Source of the DNA: a bacterium
GTDB lineage: Bacteria > Bacteroidota > Bacteroidia > NS11-12g > UBA955
Direction of reading: 5' to 3'
Assembly: GCA_029945665.1 (NCBI GenBank)
Contig: JAQSCZ010000026.1
Location: 1 to 37,992 of the forward strand
DNA length: 37,992 nucleotides
Shown: positions 8,142 to 17,073 of the stretch, one piece after another
Layout: every line of letters begins with the position of its first letter
Numbering within the stretch: position 1 is the first letter of the stretch
Notes under the pieces: generated by a model
Databases searched by the model: none
Told to the model about the DNA's origin: nothing
The model's input: only the letters and a program-made list of their open reading frames with translations
Translations under genes and position numbers: made by a program

Positions 8142-9029
8142 ATGACACATATAGCATCACAGACACTTAGAGGAACAGGCGTAGCATTGGTTACACCATT
8201 TAACAAAGATTTTAGCGTTGATTATGACGGGTTAAAAAAACTGGTTAATTTTCAAATTGACAATGGCATCAATTACCTTGTAATCCTTGGTACAACTGGC
8301 GAAGTACCTACTGTTAGTAAAGCTGAGAAGGATGCCATTATTGATTGTATAAAAGAGGCCAACAACAATCGCCTACCCTTGGTATTGGGTATTGGCGGCA
8401 ATGATACAATGGGTTTGATAGATACTTTAAAAACCCAAAACTATGATGGGCTAACGGCCATACTTAGTGTGAGTCCTTATTACAACAAACCTAATCAAAA
8501 TGGCTTATTGACACATTACAAAATGTTGGCCGATGCCTCCGCATTACCAATTATTTTATACAATGTACCGGGTAGAACTGGTAGCAATATAAGTACCGAA
8601 ACCACTTTAAAACTAGCCGAGCATCCTAATATTTTAGGGACCAAAGAAGCCAGTGGAAACTTTCTACAATGCATGGAGATTATTAAACACCGTCCTTCTG
8701 ATTTTGCTGTTATTAGTGGCGATGATGCCTTTACACTTCCTTTAATCGCTATTGGAATGGATGGCGTTATCAGTGTTATGGGACAAGCCTATCCTAAAAA
8801 ATTCACTACCATGGTAAACCTTGCTTTAAATGGTGAAATTGAAGCTGCTAGAAAATTGCATTATGAATTATTGGATGCCATGAATTTAATTTTTGCAGAT
8901 GGCAGTCCGGGCGGCATTAAAGTTTTATTAGAAGCACAAAACATTTGCCAAAACATTGTACGTATGCCTTTGCACAATGTAAGCGAAGAGGTTAAGCAAC
9001 AATTGTTGAAGACCTTGGTGAACGCTTAA
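8142..9029 (+). CDS. dapA: 4-hydroxy-tetrahydrodipicolinate synthase
   Basis: A 295-residue TIM-barrel aldolase condensing pyruvate with aspartate semialdehyde, the committed step to lysine and meso-diaminopimelate. The active site is visible: GTTGE at 50-54, Tyr140 in YNVPGRTG, and the Schiff-base Lys168 in GTKEASGN. Full length and no defects. It acts downstream of the aspartate kinase encoded at 17.1 kb. It ends only 3 bases from the convergent glycosyltransferase gene, leaving no room for a terminator between them. Confidence 0.97.
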   Translation: MTHIASQTLRGTGVALVTPFNKDFSVDYDGLKKLVNFQIDNGINYLVILGTTGEVPTVSKAEKDAIIDCIKEANNNRLPLVLGIGGNDTMGLIDTLKTQNYDGLTAILSVSPYYNKPNQNGLLTHYKMLADASALPIILYNVPGRTGSNISTETTLKLAEHPNILGTKEASGNFLQCMEIIKHRPSDFAVISGDDAFTLPLIAIGMDGVISVMGQAYPKKFTTMVNLALNGEIEAARKLHYELLDAMNLIFADGSPGGIKVLLEAQNICQNIVRMPLHNVSEEVKQQLLKTLVNA

Positions 9030-9032
9030 TAG

Positions 9033-10460
9033 CTATTTATTCGTGTAAATATTCACGAAAGCATATCCACTTTTTATTTGCTTATGCAATTTTAAATACC
9101 CCTTATATTTAATAGTATCATCCATATTACCTGGAAAGGTAAAAACATAAAAGTCATTGATCATTTCGGTTGAATCTTTTAAGTCCTTTTGTTGAAAATA
9201 CAATTGTTTGTAATAGCCTGAAAGTGAATTCCAATTACAAACATTAAATGGAAACCCCATTGCTACTTTTTTATATGAATTAGATTGAACATTCAAATAA
9301 TCAATTGCTTTTTCGCATGATTTAACATGATCGACATAAGAAAAATCGACATCGGTATAACTCGTTTTTTGAATGTACCATAATCCCGAAACAGCGAGGT
9401 ATATCAAAAAAAAATAATTTAATATTCGCCATTTTGTATTCAAATTAAAAACTACAATTAACCCAAGATACACAAATAAAATAATATAAATTAAGTAGCG
9501 CCCCAATATATAATTCAATGAAGAAAATCCAGCACCTGCCAATATAAACAAGCAACAGAATACGAATAATTTATTCGAGTCATTTGAAATTTTCCTTAAT
9601 TCTGTGAATTTAATTTTTGTAAAAACCGATTTCATATTGATTAATAAAAATACAATAGGCCAAATAAAAATGAGGTAATAGCGCCCTTGACTCTCAAACA
9701 CAAAATAATAAAACTCCAACCATCTTTCTTCGATATGATACCAGTCGAACTTCATAAGCGAAGTATGCAAGGGATAAAACACATACCCTCTTTGGTAGTA
9801 TTGAATTGCAAAATATGACCCTATGAGTCCAAATGGAATGACCAATATGAAGAAGGCATTTCTTAATTTAAATTTCTGATTCAGCAAGTCGACTAAATAA
9901 ATTACCAGAGGTAATATAATGGCCGACTCTTTTATAAAAAGGGCTAATACCAAGGAAAAAGTAAGTCCAACATAATTGCCCTTTAAAAAATAAAACAATG
10001 CCATCATTGAAGCTACCATTAGCGGCATTTCTGGCAACAACAGAACCGACTGTGATAAAAAACAAGGTTGAATAGCAATTAGAGTTGTAAATAAAAAAGC
10101 TTGAGAAGGCTTAACTTTAATGAAAAAGATACGGTAAAGAAACACCATTCCAACAATGAAAATGAATGCTGCAAATAGTCGTGCCACTACCACCTTACAT
10201 CCAAATAATTTAAAGACCAATGAAAATAAAAATGGAATTAGAATAGGGTGCCCTCGAGACAATTCATCGGGCAAGGCAGACGGCAAGATACCAGGACCAT
10301 GCTCATACAAGTGAATTGCAGCTCGGCTATAAACCCCTAGTTCGTCCCAGAAGTAGGGCAATTCAAATAAATTAAAATGAAATTGTAAAAATAAAAATAC
10401 AAGACCAAGTGTTCCTATACAAAGTAGTGCGTATCGCCATTTCTCATATAATTTCATCAT
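9033..10460 (-). CDS. GT-C (GT39/ArnT-like) integral membrane glycosyltransferase
   Basis: A 475-residue protein with about ten hydrophobic segments. The first lumenal loop has the acidic pair in ELPYFWDELGVYSRAA (about 33-48), the position of the catalytic Asp/Glu in GT-C enzymes that use polyprenyl-phosphate sugars. The loop also has SRGHPILIPFL, typical of PMT_2/DUF-type mannosyltransferases. A shorter soluble C-terminal part (from about 370) carries VDFSYVDHVKSCEKAIDYL. Acceptor and sugar are unknown. Two ATGs start the protein (10460, 10457). It lies 25 bases after hppD on the same strand, but no functional link is evident. Confidence 0.75.
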   Translation of the reverse strand: MMKLYEKWRYALLCIGTLGLVFLFLQFHFNLFELPYFWDELGVYSRAAIHLYEHGPGILPSALPDELSRGHPILIPFLFSLVFKLFGCKVVVARLFAAFIFIVGMVFLYRIFFIKVKPSQAFLFTTLIAIQPCFLSQSVLLLPEMPLMVASMMALFYFLKGNYVGLTFSLVLALFIKESAIILPLVIYLVDLLNQKFKLRNAFFILVIPFGLIGSYFAIQYYQRGYVFYPLHTSLMKFDWYHIEERWLEFYYFVFESQGRYYLIFIWPIVFLLINMKSVFTKIKFTELRKISNDSNKLFVFCCLFILAGAGFSSLNYILGRYLIYIILFVYLGLIVVFNLNTKWRILNYFFLIYLAVSGLWYIQKTSYTDVDFSYVDHVKSCEKAIDYLNVQSNSYKKVAMGFPFNVCNWNSLSGYYKQLYFQQKDLKDSTEMINDFYVFTFPGNMDDTIKYKGYLKLHKQIKSGYAFVNIYTNK

Positions 10461-10485
10461 TCATGAAAAGGCTTTACATTTCCCC

Positions 10486-11613
10486 CTACAGATTCCCTCT
10501 CAAATCTTGCTCGCGCTCTATGGCTTCGAACAAGGCTTTGAAATTACCAGCACCAAAAGATTTTGCACCTTTTCTTTGAATAATTTCTATGAATAAAGTA
10601 GGACGGTCTTCGAGTGGCTTTGTAAACAATTGCAACAAATAACCTTCATCATCTCTATCTACCAAAATGCCAAGCTCTCTTAATGGTTCAATATCTTCTT
10701 CGATTTCACCAACACGCTCGAATAAATCATCGTAATAGGTTGAAGGCACTCTCAAAAAGTCAACACCACGGGCCATTAATTGCTTGACAGTAGTAACGAT
10801 ATCGGCAGTGGCTATAGCAATATGCTGTACACCCTCGCCTTCGTAAAATTCTAGGTATTCTTCAATCTGTGATTTCCTTTTACCCGAGGCAGGCTCATTG
10901 ATCGGAAATTTAACATAGCCATTGCCATTGCTCATTACTTTACTCATCAATGCAGAATACTCCGTTGAAATCATTTTATCATCGAATGACAAAATATTTC
11001 TAAAACCCATTACATCTTCGTACCACTTAACCGTTTCATTCATTCTGCCCCAACCTACATTACCAACACAATGGTCGACATACAATAAACCAACTGGCTC
11101 TGGATTATAAGTACTCTCCCATTTTTTAAAGCCTGGCATAAAAGGACCATTATAGTTTTTGCGTTCAACAAATAGGTGAACTGTTTCGCCATAGGTATAG
11201 ATACCACTCATTCTTACTTCACCATCGGCATCGGTTAGTGTATGGGGCTCCATATAACTTCTTGCGCCTCTTTGAATGGTTTGCGCATAGGCATCATAAG
11301 CATCATCTACCATTAGTGCCATTACTTTAACACCATCTCCATGCTTTTTGATATGCTCAGAAATAGGGTGATCTGATTTTAATGGCGTAGTTAATACCAA
11401 ACGAATTTTATTTTGAATCAATACATAACTTGCTCTATCGCGTACTCCTGTCTCAGGACCAGCATAAGCCAGACTTTGAAAGCCAAAAGCGGTTTTGTAA
11501 AAATGGGCAGCTTGCTTTGCATTGCCAACATAAATCTCAATATAGTCGGTACCATTTAAAGGTAAAAAGTCCTTTATTGTATCTGGTTTTAACTCTTTTA
11601 TTAACGTATCCAT
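10486..11613 (-). CDS. hppD: 4-hydroxyphenylpyruvate dioxygenase
   Basis: A 375-residue Fe(II) enzyme converting 4-hydroxyphenylpyruvate to homogentisate in tyrosine breakdown. It consists of two vicinal-oxygen-chelate domains. The iron ligands are visible as His181 (YVDHCVGNV), His264 (EGVQHIAIAT) and Glu343 (TLFIEIIQR). The C-terminal gating helix GNFKALFEAIEREQDLRGNL is complete. No homogentisate dioxygenase or fumarylacetoacetase is in the window. A promoter box lies 29 bases upstream. Confidence 0.97.
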   Translation of the reverse strand: MDTLIKELKPDTIKDFLPLNGTDYIEIYVGNAKQAAHFYKTAFGFQSLAYAGPETGVRDRASYVLIQNKIRLVLTTPLKSDHPISEHIKKHGDGVKVMALMVDDAYDAYAQTIQRGARSYMEPHTLTDADGEVRMSGIYTYGETVHLFVERKNYNGPFMPGFKKWESTYNPEPVGLLYVDHCVGNVGWGRMNETVKWYEDVMGFRNILSFDDKMISTEYSALMSKVMSNGNGYVKFPINEPASGKRKSQIEEYLEFYEGEGVQHIAIATADIVTTVKQLMARGVDFLRVPSTYYDDLFERVGEIEEDIEPLRELGILVDRDDEGYLLQLFTKPLEDRPTLFIEIIQRKGAKSFGAGNFKALFEAIEREQDLRGNL

Positions 11614-11641
11614 GGGTAATTTTTGATTTTAAAATGAAGCA

Positions 11642-11649
11642 CAAAGATA
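11642..11649 (-). promoter_or_regulatory. -7 type promoter box of hppD
   Basis: On the minus strand TATCTTTG matches TAnnTTTG, about 29 bases before the hppD ATG. The -33 element is not clear. Confidence 0.4.
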
Positions 11650-11751
11650 TAAAACATCGCCTAATTTTTAAATATAATTAATTTATAAGCACATACCTAG
11701 ATATCGAAGGATAATGAATATTTTTGCGAATGGATAGCCATTAGAATGTCA

Positions 11752-11759
11752 TAAATTTG
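11752..11759 (+). promoter_or_regulatory. -7 type promoter box of porZ
   Basis: TAAATTTG matches TAnnTTTG and lies 54 bases before the porZ ATG. A TTTTTG at 11721-11726 is a possible -33 element, but its 25-base spacing is long. Confidence 0.4.
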
Positions 11760-11813
11760 GAAGTGTAAAATATTTCACACATTAATGCGTTAACCAAGCA
11801 GTTTAACAAACCC

Positions 11814-14081
11814 ATGCAAAATAAATTATTATATTTTTTACTCCTTTTATCGACCACTATTTGGGCACAAAACCAACCAGTAGCCATTGGTAATTGGCGC
11901 ATTCACCTAAATTACCAGAATGTAAAACAACTTGCGGAAGTTAAAAATAAAATCTATTGTGCCTCAACAAATGGCCTTTATTATTATGACAAGGAAAACA
12001 GAGTGACCGAACGCCTCTCGCCAATCAATGGCTTCAGCGGCTACAATGTCGACGCCATTCATACTGTTGAAGATAAAGACCTGTTAATAATAGCATACAC
12101 TGGTGGTGATATTGAATTTGTTAAAAACAATACGGTTACTCTGAATGAAGACATTAAAAGAAAAATAATTATTGGCGACAAAAAAATCAACCATATCAAT
12201 AGCGTTGGCGACTTCGCTTATTTTAGCACTTCGTTTGGATTATTGGAATACAATTTAGTTAAAAACGAATTTAGAAACTCATACTTAAATATTGGGCCAA
12301 ACGGCACCCAAGTGGAAATATTAAGTTCGGCAGTATTAAACGACTCCATTTTTGTAACGACTAAAATAGGCATCCTCAAAGGTTCTTTAAATCCGTCAAT
12401 CAATTTATCGGACTATAACAATTGGTTTGTAAGCAAAACTGCCTCTATTAGGAGCACCTACATTGCCTCATTTAACAACAATCTCTACAGTGAAATTGAC
12501 AGTAGCTTGTATATTTATAAGCAAGGGCAATGGAGCTTATATGAAACTGGCAACAACCTAATTGTTACCAATATCAATGTATTCCACAATAAATTGTTAA
12601 TTGGTGTATTCGGAAAACACATTATTACGGAAGACAATCAAAGTATAAAAACCTACAACACAGTTAATGTTTTAAATTATTGCATATTAGACAAAGACAA
12701 TGACTATTGGCATGCCAGTCCACAATATGGATTAGTTTCCATGGGTTCTGCCGGCAGCTATTCCTTTTACCCCAATGGACCCCGATCAAAAGATAATTTT
12801 AATTTCATTAATGCTGATGGCAAGTTATATTGCAGTGCTGGTGCTTTTTCAAGTACCACGTATGCGCCCGAATTTAATAGCAATCGCTTTTATACGTTCG
12901 ATAATTTCAATTGGCAAAATTCTGAATCAAGTCCACTAACTGACAACATGTTCGACTTTACTTACATGGCTACTAATAAAGCCAATGGCAATTTATTTAT
13001 AGGCACCCATGGCAAAGGATTAATTCAATTACAAAATGGCACACCTATTAAAGTATACGACGAAACCAATTCCCCGATGCAAAAAAGAGGTGGTGCATTT
13101 TGCATTGTGTCAGGTCTTGCCATTGACAAAGGCAATAATTTATGGGTAAGTAATTTTGATATCGACAGCGCACTTTTACAATTATCAAATAAAGGTGCTT
13201 GGACCCGTTACAAATTACCTCTAAAACAACTTGGACCAATGACAATTGACAGCAGAAATAACAAATGGATTATAACGCCACGTTCGGCTCCAAGCAATGG
13301 CATTTTATTTTTTAGTGACAAAGGAACCATCACTCAAAACGATGATATATCTATTTTATTAAATGCCAACAAAGGTTCTGGAAGCTTACCTTCGAATTCA
13401 ATTACAGCTTTGGCATTTACAAAAGATGGCGAATTATTGGTAGGCACCGACCAAGGTTATGGCAGAATTAGAAGCCCCAATAATATTTTAAATGGCGGAA
13501 ATTTTGATTTCGAAAGAATCATTGTTTCTGTTGAAGTAGGAACCAATTTAGGCGGTTATTTATTAGGCAGCGAATACATCAATTGCATTACATTGGATGG
13601 CGCTGATCGCAGGTGGATAGGCACCAATAATGGCGCTTGGCTGCTAGCGGAAGATGGCGAAACTATTTTGCAACACTTCACCATTGACAACTCACCATTG
13701 CTTTCAAACAATGTCATTTCTATTGGCATTTTAGAATCTACTGGCGAAGTATTTTTTGGTACTGATAAAGGCATTATTTCTTATAAAAGCAATGCATTGA
13801 ATGAAAGTAAAGACTTATCTAAAATTGTCATTTATCCAAATCCTGTGAAACCCGATTTCGATGGCGAAATAGCGATTACAGGGCTGGCAAGCAACACCTT
13901 GGTGAAGATTACAGATATTAACGGTCAGCTTGTTTACCAAACCACCAGCAATGGCGGCATGGCTACATGGAACTGCAGAACATTTGATGGCACACGTCCT
14001 GCTACAGGTGTGTATTTGGCATTTTGTATAAATTCAGATGGCACGCAAACAGGCATGGGTAAAATATTATTTATCAAATAA
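11814..14081 (+). CDS. porZ: type IX secretion system protein PorZ-like
   Basis: A 755-residue exported protein with a signal peptide (MQNKLLYFLLLLSTTIWAQ) and a start GNWRIHLNYQNVKQLAEV typical of the PorZ N-terminal propeller. It contains two-component-regulator-like beta-propeller repeats (IYCASTNGLYYYDKE, LFIGTHGKGLIQLQ, RWIGTNNGAWLL, VFFGTDKGIISY) and a C-terminal type IX sorting-like domain (VIYPNPVKP ... GVYLAFCINSDGTQ ... GKILFIK). In Porphyromonas, PorZ is part of the cell-surface attachment complex (PorU/V/Q/Z) that anchors cargo to A-LPS. The next gene is recO, 9 bases away, an arrangement often seen in the phylum. The window has no other T9SS gene. Confidence 0.9.
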   Translation: MQNKLLYFLLLLSTTIWAQNQPVAIGNWRIHLNYQNVKQLAEVKNKIYCASTNGLYYYDKENRVTERLSPINGFSGYNVDAIHTVEDKDLLIIAYTGGDIEFVKNNTVTLNEDIKRKIIIGDKKINHINSVGDFAYFSTSFGLLEYNLVKNEFRNSYLNIGPNGTQVEILSSAVLNDSIFVTTKIGILKGSLNPSINLSDYNNWFVSKTASIRSTYIASFNNNLYSEIDSSLYIYKQGQWSLYETGNNLIVTNINVFHNKLLIGVFGKHIITEDNQSIKTYNTVNVLNYCILDKDNDYWHASPQYGLVSMGSAGSYSFYPNGPRSKDNFNFINADGKLYCSAGAFSSTTYAPEFNSNRFYTFDNFNWQNSESSPLTDNMFDFTYMATNKANGNLFIGTHGKGLIQLQNGTPIKVYDETNSPMQKRGGAFCIVSGLAIDKGNNLWVSNFDIDSALLQLSNKGAWTRYKLPLKQLGPMTIDSRNNKWIITPRSAPSNGILFFSDKGTITQNDDISILLNANKGSGSLPSNSITALAFTKDGELLVGTDQGYGRIRSPNNILNGGNFDFERIIVSVEVGTNLGGYLLGSEYINCITLDGADRRWIGTNNGAWLLAEDGETILQHFTIDNSPLLSNNVISIGILESTGEVFFGTDKGIISYKSNALNESKDLSKIVIYPNPVKPDFDGEIAITGLASNTLVKITDINGQLVYQTTSNGGMATWNCRTFDGTRPATGVYLAFCINSDGTQTGMGKILFIK

Positions 14082-14090
14082 ACAATTGTT

Positions 14091-14801
14091 TTGATTACCA
14101 AAACCAAGGGCATTGTATTAAAAACAATAAAGTATGGCGATGCATCTGCCATCACAAAAATATTTACCGAAGAATTTGGTTTAATCGGATTTCACATACC
14201 ATCACTTTTTAAAAACAAGGGCCGAATTAAACCTTCGCATTTGCAGGCTTTAAATTGCATTGAAATTTCTTTCAATTTAAGCAACGCAAAAAACCTATAT
14301 GCTATCAAAGATTTAACATGTCATTACCATTTTAGTAGTGCACAGTTTTCTCAACAGGCCTACTATAATGTTATTGTTGAACTTACCGCACAATGTATTA
14401 AAGAAAACGAACACAATAGCAGTTTATTTAATTATTTATATAACCAACTGATTCCATCATTAAATGCACATACTGGATTTTGGCAACTTCCAACCGCAAT
14501 GTTACAAATCTTGTATCACTATGGCTGTGCCCCCAACACCGAAGGCTACGAAAACAATTATGTATTGGATTTACAGAACGGCATTTTTTCTGCTTCGCTG
14601 CTACAAGCTTATTACACGGCTAGTCCTGCAGTAAGTCATATCATTTACAACATTTTGGATCATGGCTCCGACCAATTATCGCAAGACCATGCATTAAGAC
14701 ACCAAACAATTGAAGCCTTGATAGACTATTTCCGATTGCACATTAACAACGGTTTCGATTTAAAAAGCAGAGAGGTGCTGTGGCAAGTAATGAAAGGATA
14801 G
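14091..14801 (+). CDS. recO: DNA repair protein RecO
   Basis: A 236-residue protein of the RecFOR pathway that loads RecA on SSB-coated DNA. The N-terminal OB fold begins KTKGIVLKTIKYGDASAITKIFTEEFGL, the family hallmark, followed by a helical C-terminal domain. The start is TTG 14091 (ITKTKGIVL), 9 bases after the porZ stop; there is no ATG nearby that keeps the OB fold. The zinc-binding Cys residues of some RecO proteins are not evident. Confidence 0.93.
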   Translation: MITKTKGIVLKTIKYGDASAITKIFTEEFGLIGFHIPSLFKNKGRIKPSHLQALNCIEISFNLSNAKNLYAIKDLTCHYHFSSAQFSQQAYYNVIVELTAQCIKENEHNSSLFNYLYNQLIPSLNAHTGFWQLPTAMLQILYHYGCAPNTEGYENNYVLDLQNGIFSASLLQAYYTASPAVSHIIYNILDHGSDQLSQDHALRHQTIEALIDYFRLHINNGFDLKSREVLWQVMKG

Positions 14802-14818
14802 ACAAATTGATGATTTAT

Positions 14819-14846
14819 TTAGCCCTGCTGAGCTAAGTTATTTTTT
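14819..14846 (+). terminator. possible terminator after recO
   Basis: A short stem TTAGC (14819-14823) / GCTAA (14832-14836) with an 8-base loop is followed by GTTATTTTTT. The stem is only 5 bp, so support is modest. Confidence 0.35.
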
Positions 14847-14948
14847 ACAATGAGTTTATCGAAGTGGAAAGATTTGACTTAATAATTAGTCCTATTATTG
14901 AAGAACACAATTAATCCATTTAATGAATTAATATTACAAAGTTTGAAA

Positions 14949-15476
14949 ATGCAAGCCACAAAAGAAAAACACTTCATGAGTTTCGTTTTCAATGTTATCA
15001 TTGTTTTTCTTTTGACGGCTTGTTTAAGTCCTTCTCAGAGGCACCCCGATTTTAGTGCATTAGCAGAGTGTGATGTCCGTAATGATGAAGTAATCACAGA
15101 AAAATATTTGTTTGGAGAGGTCGATCGAATTGATATGAATAAGGCGAGTGGTTGTGCAAAAGCGAACTTTTCAAATACTTATTTACTTTATATGGACTCG
15201 AATTGTATGGCTGTATATAACACACATCCAAAAAACACTATTAGTGAAATAAAATACTTCACCAATAAATACCAAAACGACAGCTGTTATATCAGCGATT
15301 TTGTAGTATTAGATTCTAGTATAGTGATAAGTATTAGCCGCAAGTGTATGGATGTGAATTCCGATTATTTTGGAGACTATATAGATTGGAAAACAATAAA
15401 ATTTAATACGCATAACAAACCTATGCTTCAATTAAGCGAAGAATTAATGACTCTGTATTACAATTGGGAAAATTGA
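14949..15476 (+). CDS. small Cys-containing lipoprotein of unknown function
   Basis: About 175 residues. A basic n-region (KEKH) precedes a hydrophobic stretch FVFNVIIVFLLTAC, whose LTAC is a lipobox, so the mature protein should be a lipoprotein. The mature part has five more Cys residues (contexts ECD, GCA, NCM, SCY, KCM), suggesting disulfides in the periplasm. I recognise no family. The frame opens at TTG 14898. ATG 14949 keeps a charged n-region before the hydrophobic core, and ATG 14976 would start directly at it. It stands alone after recO and before a repeat-rich gap. Confidence 0.6.
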   Translation: MQATKEKHFMSFVFNVIIVFLLTACLSPSQRHPDFSALAECDVRNDEVITEKYLFGEVDRIDMNKASGCAKANFSNTYLLYMDSNCMAVYNTHPKNTISEIKYFTNKYQNDSCYISDFVVLDSSIVISISRKCMDVNSDYFGDYIDWKTIKFNTHNKPMLQLSEELMTLYYNWEN

Positions 15477-15637
15477 CAATCCCCTTTCAATAAAAGGTAT
15501 TTAACGTTCGTTCGAGTTAAGGAAGAATATTAAATTAAGTATTGTAGTTATTTTGCTCACATCTTATGTATATGATTTGAAAAGAGGTAATCGAAGTAAA
15601 TAAATTGTAAATAAAAATGGCATTTGAGGACGAATGT

Positions 15638-15825
15638 GCGTTGGGTCCATTCTGATTAATATCTGAACGTAAAAATTTCAATAGGACCGGGATGAAGATT
15701 TGGTTTAAATATAAAAAACAACAAATAATACCACTACCAACTAAAATGATATAACTTTTATCGAAGGCAGGATCTGCGCGTTGGGTCCACGCATGCGTAA
15801 AAATTTTAATTGGTCAGGGATGAAG
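15638..15825 (+). repeat. degenerate direct repeat pair
   Basis: Copy A (15638-15697) and copy B (15778-15825) share three blocks in the same order: GCGTTGGGTCCA (15638, 15778), CGTAAAAATTT (15668, 15796) and GGGATGAAG at the end (15689, 15817). Between the second and third blocks copy A reads CAATAGGACC and copy B TAATTGGTCA. Copy A has 12 extra bases in the middle. Confidence 0.7.
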
Positions 15826-15869
15826 GGTGAGCCTGCGCGTGAAGACCAATTGAAATTTTCTATGCGTGG
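15787..15869. repeat. large imperfect inverted repeat
   Basis: Copy B of the direct repeat is itself one arm of an inverted repeat. CCACGCAT (15787-15794) pairs with ATGCGTGG (15862-15869), and AAAATTTTAATTGGTC (ending 15815) pairs with GACCAATTGAAATTTT (15844-15859) with one mismatch. The loop contains GGGTGAGCCTGCGCGTG. A transcript could fold into a long hairpin. Confidence 0.65.
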
Positions 15870-15915
15870 TGGTTTTTATTCGCAAGCTCATGAGAACGCC
15901 TTCGGCTAAGTTTTG

Positions 15916-15943
15916 CTACTTTTTTGTCCAAACAAAAAAGTAG
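15916..15943. terminator. perfect 12-bp hairpin with T6/A6 arms
   Basis: CTACTTTTTTGT (15916-15927) and ACAAAAAAGTAG (15932-15943) are perfect complements around CCAA. The element lies between convergent genes, so it could end transcription in either direction. From memory, a very similar TTTTGCTACTTTTT...GTAG element is scattered in many Bacteroidota genomes, so it may instead be a dispersed repeat. Confidence 0.5.
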
Positions 15944-16024
15944 GAGAAAATAAATATGATTTAAATATTTGAGACATCATATTATAATTATATACTTAAC
16001 CCGAATTCACGTTATATAAATCAA

Positions 16025-17023
16025 TTAAGCATTCAACAAACGCTCGACCTGCTCAACCATGGCAAGTGAACCAATGATTAAAGGCACCCTTTGGTGTAAA
16101 CTTTCTGGCTGAATTTCCATGATACGTTGCTTACCGCTGATGGCTTTACCACCCGCTTGTTCCACTAAAAAAGCCATCGGATTACACTCATATAGTAAAC
16201 GAAGTTTACCATTTGGAGCTTTATCTGTTGCTGGATATAAATAGATACCACCTTTTAATAAGTTTCTGTGAAAATCGGCTATTAAAGAACCAATGTATCG
16301 CGCTGAATATGGTCGTTTGTCTTCCTTGCTATTGCCTTTACACCAATTGATATAATCAATAATACCGGGATGAAATTCATTCAAATTACCCTCATTAACA
16401 GAGAAAATACTACCATTCTCTGGTGTTTTTATTTCTGGATGAGACAAACAAAACTCCATAATAGAATCATCGAGCGTAAAGCCATTAACACCACTTCCAG
16501 AAGTATATACAAACATTGTAGCAGTGCCATAAATAATATATCCAGCAGCGACCTGATTAACCCCAGCTTGCATAATATCTGTATTATCTACTGGCTTATC
16601 AGGCGACAATCTTTTGTAGATAGAAAAGATTGAACCAATGGAAGCATTCACATCGATATTAGAAGAGCCATCCAAAGGGTCTATTGCCAAAATATACTTT
16701 GCATCGGCACCATTAGGGCACCAATGGATATCATCATCCTCTTCTGAAACCACACAGATACAATCGCCACTCATATCCATTAATTTTTTGAATACATCAT
16801 TGCTAATTACATCGAGTTTTTTTTGCTCTTCGCCTTGAATATTGGTTTCACCAAAATTACCCAATATATCTATCAAACCTGCTTTGCGAACATCTCTATT
16901 AATCATTTTAGCAGCCAATTGAATGTCTCTAAAAATACGAGACAAACTTCCTTGCACAAAAGGGAATCTATTCTGTTCATCGGCAATAAACTGGTTCAGG
17001 GTGGTGATTGTATTTTTTTCCAT
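16025..17023 (-). CDS. fbp: class 1 fructose-1,6-bisphosphatase
   Basis: A 332-residue gluconeogenic enzyme hydrolysing fructose 1,6-bisphosphate to fructose 6-phosphate. The metal-binding motif DPLDGSSNID is at 115-124. The substrate segments RYIGSLIADFHRNLLKGGIYLYPA and GKLRLLYECNPMAFLVEQAGGKA are intact. Full length; the start ATG 17023 is divergent from the aspartate kinase with a 50-base intergenic region holding promoters for both. Confidence 0.97.
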   Translation of the reverse strand: MEKNTITTLNQFIADEQNRFPFVQGSLSRIFRDIQLAAKMINRDVRKAGLIDILGNFGETNIQGEEQKKLDVISNDVFKKLMDMSGDCICVVSEEDDDIHWCPNGADAKYILAIDPLDGSSNIDVNASIGSIFSIYKRLSPDKPVDNTDIMQAGVNQVAAGYIIYGTATMFVYTSGSGVNGFTLDDSIMEFCLSHPEIKTPENGSIFSVNEGNLNEFHPGIIDYINWCKGNSKEDKRPYSARYIGSLIADFHRNLLKGGIYLYPATDKAPNGKLRLLYECNPMAFLVEQAGGKAISGKQRIMEIQPESLHQRVPLIIGSLAMVEQVERLLNA

Positions 17024-17048
17024 TTGTTATTAATTTCTTTGCTTTAAT

Positions 17049-17056
17049 TACTTTTG
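17049..17056 (+). promoter_or_regulatory. -7 box of the aspartate kinase gene
   Basis: TACTTTTG matches TAnnTTTG, 17 bases before the ATG at 17074. TTTG at 17023-17026 is a possible -33 element with 22-base spacing. Confidence 0.5.
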
Positions 17057-17064
17057 CAAAAATA
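17057..17064 (-). promoter_or_regulatory. -7 box of fbp
   Basis: On the minus strand TATTTTTG matches TAnnTTTG, 33 bases before the fbp ATG and immediately next to the oppositely oriented box of the aspartate kinase. Both sit in the inverted repeat CTTTTGC (17051-17057) / GCAAAAG (17066-17072). Confidence 0.45.
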
Positions 17065-17073
17065 AGCAAAAGA

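Larger units (their letters stand above)
15477..16024. other. gene-free 548-base gap holding degenerate repeats
   Basis: No frame in this gap has coding character. It separates the convergent lipoprotein and fbp genes and contains one direct repeat pair, a large imperfect inverted repeat and a perfect 12-bp hairpin, listed separately. The last 80 bases before fbp are A/T-rich and otherwise featureless. Confidence 0.7.

Noticed and set aside
15477-16024. tRNA or other standard RNA gene in the repeat island
   Set aside because: I found no cloverleaf, TTC-arm consensus or rRNA-like segment; only repeats and hairpins are visible.
17008-17073. Extended N-terminus of the aspartate kinase from 17008
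   Set aside because: The added 22 residues are hydrophobic, unlike any aspartate kinase, and would place the start inside fbp and upstream of the promoter box. ATG 17074 puts KFGG where it belongs.
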